Positions 34,681 through 41,601 of a stretch of 46,346 nt of DNA are shown piece after piece. The DNA is from Oscillospiraceae bacterium. Lineage in GTDB: Bacteria; Bacillota; Clostridia; Oscillospirales; Oscillospiraceae. Numbering within the stretch: the first letter of the stretch is position 1; every line of letters starts with the position of its first letter. The position numbers and the translations under genes are program-made. The stretch covers positions 1 to 46,346 of the forward strand of contig JAFQHV010000020.1 of the NCBI GenBank assembly GCA_017397835.1, in the 5' to 3' direction. The notes below the pieces were generated by a model, which saw nothing but the letters and a program-made list of their open reading frames with translations, did not search any database and was not told the origin of the DNA.

Positions 34681-34869
34681 TCACACCGCACGGGTGACCT
34701 TACCGGAACGGAGGCATCTGGTGCAGACGTACACATGAGTGGGGGCGCCATTCACGATCGCCTTGACACGCTTCACGTTGGGCTTCCAGGGGCGGTTGGA
34801 ACGGCGGTGGGAGTGGGACACCTGAATGCCGAACACCATGCCCTTGTCGCAGAATTCACATTTGGCCAT
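34681..34869 (-). CDS. rpmB: Large ribosomal subunit protein bL28
   Basis: A 62-residue bL28 starting MAKCEFCDKGMVFG, with CxxC pairs CEFC and CTRC that mark the zinc-binding form, and the family core SHSHRRSNRPWKPNVK. The start at 34869 is fixed by AGGAGG 8 bases before it; upstream in-frame ATGs lie beyond its promoter. It is monocistronic. Confidence 0.98.
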   Translation of the reverse strand: MAKCEFCDKGMVFGIQVSHSHRRSNRPWKPNVKRVKAIVNGAPTHVYVCTRCLRSGKVTRAV

Positions 34870-34927
34870 TTCGCTTACCTCCTCGTTTAGAAGTACACTC
34901 AAATCACAAATCGGAGTATCGACAGAT

Positions 34928-34956
34928 ATAATAGCAGATTGTTTGTCAAAAAGCAA
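34928..34956 (-). promoter_or_regulatory. Promoter of rpmB
   Basis: TTGCTT (34956-34951), 17 bases, TATTAT (34933-34928) with an extended TGC, on the minus strand. A perfect TTGACA also occurs inside the spacer, but no -10 is correctly placed for it. Confidence 0.65.
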
Positions 34957-35015
34957 GAGCTTTTTCAAGTTTTTTTCGAAAAGTCAGCGGAGGGCATGTG
35001 CGGGACGGAATGTAC

Positions 35016-35044
35016 TTGCGCCGCAGAGAAAAATAGGCTATACT
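35016..35044 (+). promoter_or_regulatory. Promoter of hprK
   Basis: TTGCGC (35016-35021), 17 bases, TATACT (35039-35044), 31 bases before the ATG. Confidence 0.65.
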
Positions 35045-35075
35045 GGAACAAATAACAAGCAAAGGAGCGACTGCT

Positions 35076-36026
35076 ATGCCACAGGAGGGCCCCAGCGTCA
35101 AGCTGAAGGAAATTATTGAGCAGTTCCATCTTGAAATTCTGCGCAGTGGTGAGAATTTCGGCGAGTACCCCCTGCGTACCGCGGACATCAATCGTCCCGG
35201 CTTGCCCCTGACCGGTTTTTTCGACCACTTCGATGAGGAGCGCCTGCTGGTCATTGGTCTGGTGGAGACGACCTATCTGTCCAAGCTGACGCCTGACGAG
35301 CGGAGAAAGAGCTTTGACCGCCTGCTGGCCCACCCGGTTCCCGGCCTGATCATCACCCGGGGGATCGAGCCTTTTCCTGAGTGTATGGAGATGGCGGAGA
35401 AGTACGACCGCACCATCCTGCGTACGCAGGAGGCGACATCGGTCTTTACCAGCTCCCTGATCGGCAGTCTGCGCCTGCATATGGCGCCCCGGCTGACTTG
35501 CTCCGGCGTCATGCTGGAGGTATACGGTGAAGGTGTGCTGATTCAGGGTGAGTCCGGCGTGGGTAAGAGCGAGGTGGCTATCGAGTTGATCAAGCGCGGT
35601 CACCGCATCATCGCCGACGACGCGGTGGAGATCTATAAGGACAATGCGGGCAATTTGGTCGCCACGGCACCGGAGTTGATCCGCCACTACATGGAACTGC
35701 GCGGCATCGGTGTGATCGATGTGCGCCGCCTGTTTGGTATGGGTGCCATCAAGGACAGTCAGGAGATCGATTTTGTCGTTCATCTGGAGGCGTGGAAAGA
35801 GGGTAAGGTGTACGATCGTCTTGGGATGGAAAATAACTACACCGACATTTTGGATACACCGCTGCCTTCTGTGACCATCCCGGTCAAGCCGGGGCGAAAT
35901 CTTGCCAGCATTCTTGAAGTGGCGGCGATGAACAACCGCAATCGGAAAATGGGCCACAACGCTGCGCTGGAACTGAGCCAGCGCATGGACGAGTACTTCC
36001 GTCAAACCGAAGGAAACGATTTGTAA
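35076..36026 (+). CDS. hprK: HPr kinase/phosphorylase
   Basis: HprK adds or removes a phosphate on Ser46 of HPr, the switch for carbon catabolite control. The 316-residue protein has the N-terminal domain (about 1-130), Walker A GESGVGKS (158-165), IIADDAVEI with the catalytic Asp, and the HprK signature ELRGIGVIDVRRLFGMG; the Arg in KVYDRLG is kept. One conserved residue differs: where Bacillus has IHG just before this core (His140), this protein has CSG (Ser143). That histidine influences the balance of kinase and phosphorylase in Bacillus. The gene is alone between its promoter and a strong terminator, directly before the rapZ group. Confidence 0.95.
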   Translation: MPQEGPSVKLKEIIEQFHLEILRSGENFGEYPLRTADINRPGLPLTGFFDHFDEERLLVIGLVETTYLSKLTPDERRKSFDRLLAHPVPGLIITRGIEPFPECMEMAEKYDRTILRTQEATSVFTSSLIGSLRLHMAPRLTCSGVMLEVYGEGVLIQGESGVGKSEVAIELIKRGHRIIADDAVEIYKDNAGNLVATAPELIRHYMELRGIGVIDVRRLFGMGAIKDSQEIDFVVHLEAWKEGKVYDRLGMENNYTDILDTPLPSVTIPVKPGRNLASILEVAAMNNRNRKMGHNAALELSQRMDEYFRQTEGNDL

Positions 36027-36035
36027 CACCACCGG

Positions 36036-36067
36036 GAGCGGGGCGCGCAGCGCCCCGCTCTTTTTTT
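36036..36067 (+). terminator. Terminator of hprK
   Basis: A GC-rich 10-bp stem (36036-36045 with 36051-36060), 5-base loop, seven Ts. Confidence 0.95.
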
Positions 36068-36078
36068 ATAAATAAGTA

Positions 36079-36107
36079 TTCTATTTAGCGGAAAGATTTG
36101 TTATAAT
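36079..36107 (+). promoter_or_regulatory. Promoter of the murB-rapZ-yvcK-whiA group
   Basis: A perfect extended -10, TGT-TATAAT (36102-36107), with a poor -35 TTCTAT (36079-36084) at 17 bases, consistent with extended -10 promoters. Confidence 0.65.
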
Positions 36108-36168
36108 AGAGTGAATTGTAATGTGGAGCAGTGCATCCATAACCGCTGCCCGGAAACGAGGAAGGAAT

Positions 36169-37071
36169 ATGGAGCGATTTGAACAACTTGCAAAACGACT
36201 GGAAGCGTGCTGCCCCGGTCTGGAACTGCGCAGACAGGAGCCCATGTGCGGCCACACGTCGTTTCATATCGGAGGGCCGGCCCGATTGATGGCGCTGCCC
36301 ACGGACCGTGAGCAGGCGGTGTGTGCCGTGCGTACAGCGGCGGAGCTTGGCGTTACCCCGTTCTTTATGGGGAACGGCTCCAATTTGCTGGTTCCCGATG
36401 CGGGGGTGGAGCGATTTGTTATCAAGACCTCCGGAATGAAAACCTGCACGATCGAAGGGAGCACCGTCACCGCCGAATGCGGTATCACATTGGCGCGCCT
36501 TGCCGTGCAGGCAAGGGATGCGGGGTTGACAGGACTGGAATTTGCCCACGGGATCCCCGGCAGTCTGGGCGGTGCGGTGACCATGAACGCCGGTGCTTAC
36601 GACGGCGAGATGGCTCAGGTGGTCACCGGTGTGACCTGCCTGAATGCGGATGGCTGTGTGGAAGAGGTTGCGGAATTTGACTTCGCTTATCGCCACAGTG
36701 TATTTTCCGATGGCAGTCGAATGATTTTGGCGGCCCGTATGGAGCTTGCTCCCGGAGACCCCGCGGCTGTCACCGCCCGCATGGACGAGCTGGCTGCCCG
36801 CCGCCGGGATAAGCAGCCGCTGGAGTACCCCAGCGCGGGCAGTATGTTCAAGCGGCCCGTGGGTCACTTTGCGGCGGCGCTCATCGACCGGTGCGGACTG
36901 AAAGGGCTGCAGGTAGGCGGCGCACAGGTTTCCGAAAAGCACGCGGGGTTTGTGGTCAATCGGGGCGGGGCGACCTGTGCCGATGTGTTGACTTTGGTGG
37001 AGCAGGTGCGCCGGCGCGTGCTGGAGACGACCGGGGTGGAACTGGAAATGGAAGTGAAACTGCTGGACTGA
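36169..37071 (+). CDS. murB: UDP-N-acetylenolpyruvoylglucosamine reductase
   Basis: MurB is the FAD enzyme that reduces UDP-GlcNAc-enolpyruvate to UDP-MurNAc. In 300 residues it has FAD-binding GNGSNLLV and GIPGSLGGAVTMNAGAYDGEM, the active-site Ser region YPSAGSMFKRP, and the C-terminal catalytic Glu in the VELEMEVKLL end. The start at 36169 (MERFEQ) follows GAGGAAGG; an earlier in-frame ATG at 36121 would begin 14 bases after the -10. The downstream gene rapZ begins 37 bases on, the usual clostridial order. Confidence 0.97.
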   Translation: MERFEQLAKRLEACCPGLELRRQEPMCGHTSFHIGGPARLMALPTDREQAVCAVRTAAELGVTPFFMGNGSNLLVPDAGVERFVIKTSGMKTCTIEGSTVTAECGITLARLAVQARDAGLTGLEFAHGIPGSLGGAVTMNAGAYDGEMAQVVTGVTCLNADGCVEEVAEFDFAYRHSVFSDGSRMILAARMELAPGDPAAVTARMDELAARRRDKQPLEYPSAGSMFKRPVGHFAAALIDRCGLKGLQVGGAQVSEKHAGFVVNRGGATCADVLTLVEQVRRRVLETTGVELEMEVKLLD

Positions 37072-37108
37072 TTCGGCAGATCAAGACAGAAACAAAGGAT
37101 GATGGAAG

Positions 37109-37972
37109 ATGGAATTTGTCATCGTGACCGGTATGTCCGGTGCAGGAAAGAGCCATGCGGGCAACTGTATGGAGGACATGGGATTTTTCTGTGTGGATAA
37201 CCTGCCAGTGCCCCTGATCGGCAAGTTTGCGGAGTTGGGTATGGGCGGCACCAGTGAGTACGAGCGCATGGCGCTGATCGTTGATGTGCGCGCCGGTGCG
37301 GCTTTTGAGAGTCTGACCCATGTGCTGGATGAGCTGGAGCGTGCGCACTGTCCCCTGCGCATTCTGTTTATGGATGCAGCGGACAGTACCATCATCAAGC
37401 GATATAAAGAAACCCGCCGCAGCCATCCCCTTGCCGCGGAAACAGACAGCTTGGAGGCTGCAATTGCCGCCGAGCGGGCACTGTTGGAACCGCTGCGGGA
37501 GCGGGCAGACTGGGTGGTTGATACCAGTGACCTGCCCAAACTCAAACTGAAAGATATGCTGCAGAAAATCTTTCGTACCGGGGATGGCCGAACGGACGAG
37601 ATGCGGGTGAATATGACGTCCTTTGGCTTTAAGTATGGTGTTCCACCGGAAGCCGACCTTGTGTTCGACGTACGCTTCATGGCCAATCCTCATTACGACC
37701 CCCTGCTGCGGCCCTACACCGGCTTGGAACAGCCGGTGGCGGATTACGTCTTTGCTGACCACAACGCGGCAGAGTTTATGGATCGGATGTCCGATATGCT
37801 GCGGTTCCTGCTGCCGCGGTACAAGGAAGAAGGAAAATCTGCCCTGTTTATTGCCATTGGCTGCACCGGTGGCCGCCACCGCTCGGTGGCAGTGGCTCAC
37901 CGCTTGGCAGAGTTTGTGGCCGACTGCGGTTATCCTGTGTCGGAAAACCACCGGGATATGCTGCGCAACTGA
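37109..37972 (+). CDS. rapZ: RNase adapter RapZ / nucleotide-binding protein YvcJ
   Basis: The 287-residue P-loop protein has GMSGAGKS (8-15) near the start and the C-terminal RapZ domain with GCTGGRHRSVAVAHRLAEF. In E. coli RapZ delivers the small RNA GlmZ to RNase E; in Bacillus (YvcJ) it affects competence and has nucleotide hydrolysis, so the role here is uncertain. It precedes yvcK and whiA at 13 and 23 bases, the standard Gram-positive rapZ-yvcK-whiA set. Confidence 0.95.
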   Translation: MEFVIVTGMSGAGKSHAGNCMEDMGFFCVDNLPVPLIGKFAELGMGGTSEYERMALIVDVRAGAAFESLTHVLDELERAHCPLRILFMDAADSTIIKRYKETRRSHPLAAETDSLEAAIAAERALLEPLRERADWVVDTSDLPKLKLKDMLQKIFRTGDGRTDEMRVNMTSFGFKYGVPPEADLVFDVRFMANPHYDPLLRPYTGLEQPVADYVFADHNAAEFMDRMSDMLRFLLPRYKEEGKSALFIAIGCTGGRHRSVAVAHRLAEFVADCGYPVSENHRDMLRN

Positions 37973-37985
37973 AGAGGAGTGGCAT

Positions 37986-38993
37986 ATGTATTTTGATTTT
38001 ACCGACCGGCACAGCTGGGAGAACGGCCCAAAAATCGTTGTCATTGGAGGCGGAACGGGCCTGTCCACTTTGCTGCGCGGCCTGAAACGCTATACAGCCA
38101 ATCTGACGGCCATCGTCACCGTGTCGGATGACGGCGGCGGGTCCGGTATGCTGCGCCGGGACATCGGCATTCTACCTCCCGGCGATATCCGCCACTGTAT
38201 GGAAGCACTGGCCAATGCCGAGCCTATTATGACCGACCTGCTGAAGTATCGTTTCACCGAGGGCAGTCTGCGGGGGCAGTGTTTCGGTAATCTGCTGCTG
38301 GCGGCTATGGACGGTGTGACCGGCTCCTTTGAAGAGGCGGTGCGGCAGATGGGCCACGTTTTGGCCATTACCGGGCGCGTTCTGCCTGTGACCAGCGCCG
38401 ACGTGCAGCTGGAGGCTGTGTTTGAAAATGGCAGCAGCATCGTGGGAGAATCCGGCATCTTCGCGTTCAAGAAGGAGCAGGACTGCCGTATTGCCCGTGT
38501 TGCCCTGATCCCGGAGCGCCCCCCGGCCCTGCCCGATGCGCTGGAAGCCATTGAGCAGGCGGATCTGATCCTGCTGGGCCCGGGCAGTTTGTACACAAGC
38601 ATCATTCCCAATCTGCTGGTGGATGGAGTGGTGGACGCCCTGTGCAAAGCCAAGGCGCTGAAGATGTATATCTGCAACATCATGACCCAGGAGGGGGAGA
38701 CCGAGGGGTACACCGCCGCCGACCACGTGGAGGCGTTGCTGGCCCACGGGTCCTGGGACATGGTGGATCTGTGTCTTGCCAACAGCCAGGCGGTTCCCGG
38801 CTGGCTGCTGGAGCGTTACAAGCAGGAGGATGCGGTGCCGCTGGTGGTGGACCGGGAACGGTTCGCAGCCATGGGCCTGGAGCTGGTGGAGCGGCCTGTG
38901 GCCTCTCAGGACAGTCATTTTGCCCGCCACAGCTCCGATCGCCTTGCACGCGAGGTGCTGCGGGTCTACCAGCAGAAAGTGCAAGAGAGATAA
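37986..38993 (+). CDS. yvcK: Gluconeogenesis factor YvcK/CofD-like protein
   Basis: YvcK binds UDP-sugars and is needed for growth on gluconeogenic carbon and for correct wall synthesis. The 335-residue protein has GGGTGLSTLLRGLK at about 23-36, SDDGGGSGMLRR, PPGDIRH and the LGPGSLYTSIIPNLLV core. The start at 37986 follows AGAGGAGTGG; a longer in-frame reading lies within rapZ and is not used. Confidence 0.96.
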   Translation: MYFDFTDRHSWENGPKIVVIGGGTGLSTLLRGLKRYTANLTAIVTVSDDGGGSGMLRRDIGILPPGDIRHCMEALANAEPIMTDLLKYRFTEGSLRGQCFGNLLLAAMDGVTGSFEEAVRQMGHVLAITGRVLPVTSADVQLEAVFENGSSIVGESGIFAFKKEQDCRIARVALIPERPPALPDALEAIEQADLILLGPGSLYTSIIPNLLVDGVVDALCKAKALKMYICNIMTQEGETEGYTAADHVEALLAHGSWDMVDLCLANSQAVPGWLLERYKQEDAVPLVVDRERFAAMGLELVERPVASQDSHFARHSSDRLAREVLRVYQQKVQER

Positions 38994-39016
38994 CGCAAGA
39001 AAACAGGTGAGAGAGT

Positions 39017-39916
39017 ATGTCATTTGCATCTGATGTCAAGGTGGAGCTTTGCCGCTCCGGCTTGAATAAAAAGTGCTGCGCTCAGGCAGAGGCTTACGGT
39101 GTGCTGCTGTTTTGCAACCATTTCAGCAATCAGGTGCGCATCGTTACGGAAAGTGACGCCTTTGCCGCCCGTCTGCCCGCTTTGTTTAAGAAAGCGTTCC
39201 GTATCGAGTTCGACCGCCTGCCCCGGCCGGAGGCCACGGGCAAGCGGGTGTTTGGCATTACCGACCCGGAGAAAATGCATCTCATTCGGGATGCGTTCGG
39301 TATGGATCGGAAGAATATGCTGGCCCACCATATCAATTTTGCCGTGCTGGAGGAGCCCTGCTGCCGGCTGGCCTTTTTGCGCGGCGCGTTTTTGGCCGGT
39401 GGCTCGGTGACGGACCCGGAAAAAGGGTATCACCTGGAGCTGGCTACCTCCCATTTCAACGTCAGCCGGGAAGCCCAAGCCCTGATGCAGGAGTGCGGCT
39501 TTGCGCCCAAGCAGGTCACCCGCAAGTCGAATTACATTGCCTATTTCAAGCAAAGTGAGGCCATTGAAGATTTCCTGACCGGTGTCGGTGCACCCATCTC
39601 GGCCATGGAGATCATGAACGCCAAGGTGGAGAAGACACTGCGGGGCAGTGTCAACCGCCGGGTCAACTGTGATGCCGCCAATCTGGACAAGGCGGTGGAG
39701 GCCGCCCAAAGCCAGCTGGAGGCCATCCGGCAGTTGGAGCAGTCTGGAAAGCTGGACACCCTGCCGGACAAGCTGAAGGAAACGGCTCGGCTGCGTGTGG
39801 AACATCCGGAGGATACCCTGGCCCAGCTTGCCGACCGCTGTGACCCGCCCGTGACCAAGTCGGCTATGAATCACCGCCTGCGTAAGCTGGTGGAGTTGGG
39901 GCGCGGGGAAGAATGA
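39017..39916 (+). CDS. whiA: DNA-binding protein WhiA
   Basis: WhiA is a sporulation and division regulator with a degenerate LAGLIDADG homing-endonuclease fold (about 90-200; AFLRGAFLAGGSVTDPEKGYHLE) and a C-terminal helix-turn-helix (about 220-295; LADRCDPPVTKSAMNHRLRKL). Length 299 is close to the Bacillus protein. It lies 23 bases after yvcK, and the following vanZ-like gene overlaps its stop by four bases. Confidence 0.97.
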   Translation: MSFASDVKVELCRSGLNKKCCAQAEAYGVLLFCNHFSNQVRIVTESDAFAARLPALFKKAFRIEFDRLPRPEATGKRVFGITDPEKMHLIRDAFGMDRKNMLAHHINFAVLEEPCCRLAFLRGAFLAGGSVTDPEKGYHLELATSHFNVSREAQALMQECGFAPKQVTRKSNYIAYFKQSEAIEDFLTGVGAPISAMEIMNAKVEKTLRGSVNRRVNCDAANLDKAVEAAQSQLEAIRQLEQSGKLDTLPDKLKETARLRVEHPEDTLAQLADRCDPPVTKSAMNHRLRKLVELGRGEE

Positions 39917-40530
39917 GTTTGATTTTTTACGTGGCCGCAGCCGCGTTGAACGTGTTTTGGCTGCTGGCAGGGGACAAGCTGTCGGTCAACCATCAGCTGA
40001 TGGTGCCGATGCTGTCCGTTGTGCTGGTGGGCCTTGGTGTGCTGCTGCGGGTGCGCCGCTTGGGCAGGACCGCGCGCAGGACCTATTGCCGCAATGCGCT
40101 GTGGCTGCTGCTGATTTACTACCTTGCCATTTTATCCGTGATGCTGTTTTTCGGAGGCTTGTTTCACCTGGACCGAGCCTGGGGCGGCGCGGTGAATTTG
40201 GAACCCTTTTATACCATCAGCCGGTTCTGGTTCCACTTCCGCAGAACGGGCAGTCTGTCCAGCCTGTTCAACCTGCTGGGCAACGTGGTGATCCTGATCC
40301 CGCTTGGTGTGCTGCTGCCGGTCATGTTTCGCCCTATGCGCCGGATCTGGCTGTTCGTGCCGCTGATGGCAGCGGTTTGTATCGGTGTGGAATGGCTGCA
40401 GTGGTACAGCGGACTGGGGATTGCCGACGTGGATGATTCCATTTTGAATTTCATCGGTGCTGTGGCCGGGTGGGTCGTGACCGGACTGTTTCGGCTGGTT
40501 TATTCTTGGCTTGGAGGAGCGAGGGAATGA
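39913..40530 (+). CDS. VanZ-like membrane protein
   Basis: This 205-residue protein has about five hydrophobic helices and the VanZ motif: NLLGNVVILIPLGVLLP, a conserved Glu in GVEWLQ, and GIADVDDSILNFIGAVAGW. VanZ lowers teicoplanin susceptibility in enterococci, but chromosomal members are widespread and mostly uncharacterised, so resistance should not be inferred. It overlaps whiA (ATGA) and overlaps the acetyltransferase gene (ATGA), a coupled three-gene run. Confidence 0.9.
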   Translation: MSLIFYVAAAALNVFWLLAGDKLSVNHQLMVPMLSVVLVGLGVLLRVRRLGRTARRTYCRNALWLLLIYYLAILSVMLFFGGLFHLDRAWGGAVNLEPFYTISRFWFHFRRTGSLSSLFNLLGNVVILIPLGVLLPVMFRPMRRIWLFVPLMAAVCIGVEWLQWYSGLGIADVDDSILNFIGAVAGWVVTGLFRLVYSWLGGARE

Positions 40531-41015
40531 GCGAGTTTTCCTTTCGTACTGCCGTCCCCGGAGACGAGCAGACCATATTGAACTTCATTCGCGCGCTGGC
40601 TGACTATGAGCATATGGCCAATGAGGTGGTTGCTACCCTGGAACTGCTGCGGGAATGGATTTTTGAGAAGAACAAGGCTGAGGTGCTGTTTGCGCTGGAA
40701 GCGGGCAGGGAAGTGGGCTTCGCTTTATTTTTCCACAACTTCTCCACCTTTCTTGGCCGGGCGGGCATCTATTTGGAGGATCTGTTCGTGCTGCCGGAAT
40801 ACCGGGGCAAGGGATATGGAAAGGGTTTGCTGAAACAGTTGGCAGCCCTTGCGGCGGAGCGCGGCTGCGGGCGGCTGGAGTGGGCGTGTCTGGACTGGAA
40901 CACGCCCTCCATTGAGTTTTACACCAAGCGTATGCACGCCGTTCCGATGGAAGACTGGACGGTCTATCGTTTGACCGGGGAAGCATTAAAGCGGGCGGCG
41001 GAGCCGGAGCTGTAA
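40527..41015 (+). CDS. GNAT family N-acetyltransferase, diamine acetyltransferase (SSAT)-like
   Basis: A 162-residue acetyl-CoA-dependent transferase. The acetyl-CoA loop YRGKGYGKGLL and the motif YLEDLFVLPEY are followed by RLEWACLDWNTPSIEFYTK, a pattern shared with spermidine/spermine and thialysine acetyltransferases (SSAT family). In related sequences the last motif is normally FYKxLGA; here it reads FYTKRMHA. A polyamine or other small-amine substrate fits, and polyamine import genes lie elsewhere in the window, but the link is inference. The start at 40527 (MSEFSF) follows GGAGGAGCGAGG and overlaps the vanZ-like stop. Confidence 0.85.
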   Translation: MSEFSFRTAVPGDEQTILNFIRALADYEHMANEVVATLELLREWIFEKNKAEVLFALEAGREVGFALFFHNFSTFLGRAGIYLEDLFVLPEYRGKGYGKGLLKQLAALAAERGCGRLEWACLDWNTPSIEFYTKRMHAVPMEDWTVYRLTGEALKRAAEPEL

Positions 41016-41046
41016 TTTTACAAAAAAGAAAAGTTGGGTGAGCAAG

Positions 41047-41601
41047 ATGTCCTTTGTCCACTTACATCTGCATACGGAGTACTCCCTGCTGGACGGTGCC
41101 TGTCGCATTTCCAAGCTGGTGGAGCGGGTAAAAGAACTGGGACAGACCGCTGTGGCCATTACGGACCACGGTGTGATGTTCGGTGCCGTTGATTTTTATC
41201 GTGCCTGCAAAAAGGCGGATATCAAGCCCATCATCGGCTGTGAGGTCTACGTGGCCCCCCGCACCCGATTTGACAAGGTCCATGAGCTGGACAGCGAGGC
41301 CCGGCATCTGGTGCTGCTGTGCCGCAATGAGGAGGGGTACCGCAACCTGTCCTACATGGTGTCCTGTGCCTTTACACAGGGATTCTACATCAAACCCCGT
41401 GTGGACATGGATATGCTGCGCAAGCACAGTCGGGGACTGATCGCCTGCTCGGCCTGTCTGGGCGGCGAGATTCCCCGCCGGCTGTTGGCCAACGACTACG
41501 AGGGGGCCAAGGCCCACGCGTTGGAGATGCGGGACATTTTTGGCGAGGACGGATACTATCTAGAACTGCAGGACCATGGATCCCGTCCCAGCGGCAGGTG
41601 A
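41047..41601 (+). CDS. dnaE: DNA polymerase III alpha subunit DnaE, N-terminal part before a frameshift
   Basis: This piece is the PHP domain of DnaE (HLHLHTEYSLLDG; ITDHGVMFG; SEARHLVLLCRNEEGYRNL). It runs in frame until QDHG, then changes to SRPSGR and stops. Adding one base at about 41578-41583 (GGATCCCG to GGAATCCCG) restores HGIPSQRQVNAG, exactly joining the next reading frame. The start is taken at the ATG at 41047, since GGGTGA lies 7 bases upstream and homologues begin there; a GTG at 41038 is possible. It is the first part of one gene, 41047-44516, of about 1156 residues after repair. Confidence 0.9.
   Translation: MSFVHLHLHTEYSLLDGACRISKLVERVKELGQTAVAITDHGVMFGAVDFYRACKKADIKPIIGCEVYVAPRTRFDKVHELDSEARHLVLLCRNEEGYRNLSYMVSCAFTQGFYIKPRVDMDMLRKHSRGLIACSACLGGEIPRRLLANDYEGAKAHALEMRDIFGEDGYYLELQDHGSRPSGR

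Noticed and set aside
39913-40530. Teicoplanin resistance from the VanZ-like protein
   Set aside because: Chromosomal VanZ-like proteins are widespread, and no vanA-type cluster is present.
41575-41601. Programmed ribosomal frameshift in dnaE
   Set aside because: No X-XXY-YYZ heptamer, stimulatory hairpin or internal SD is placed correctly at the junction.
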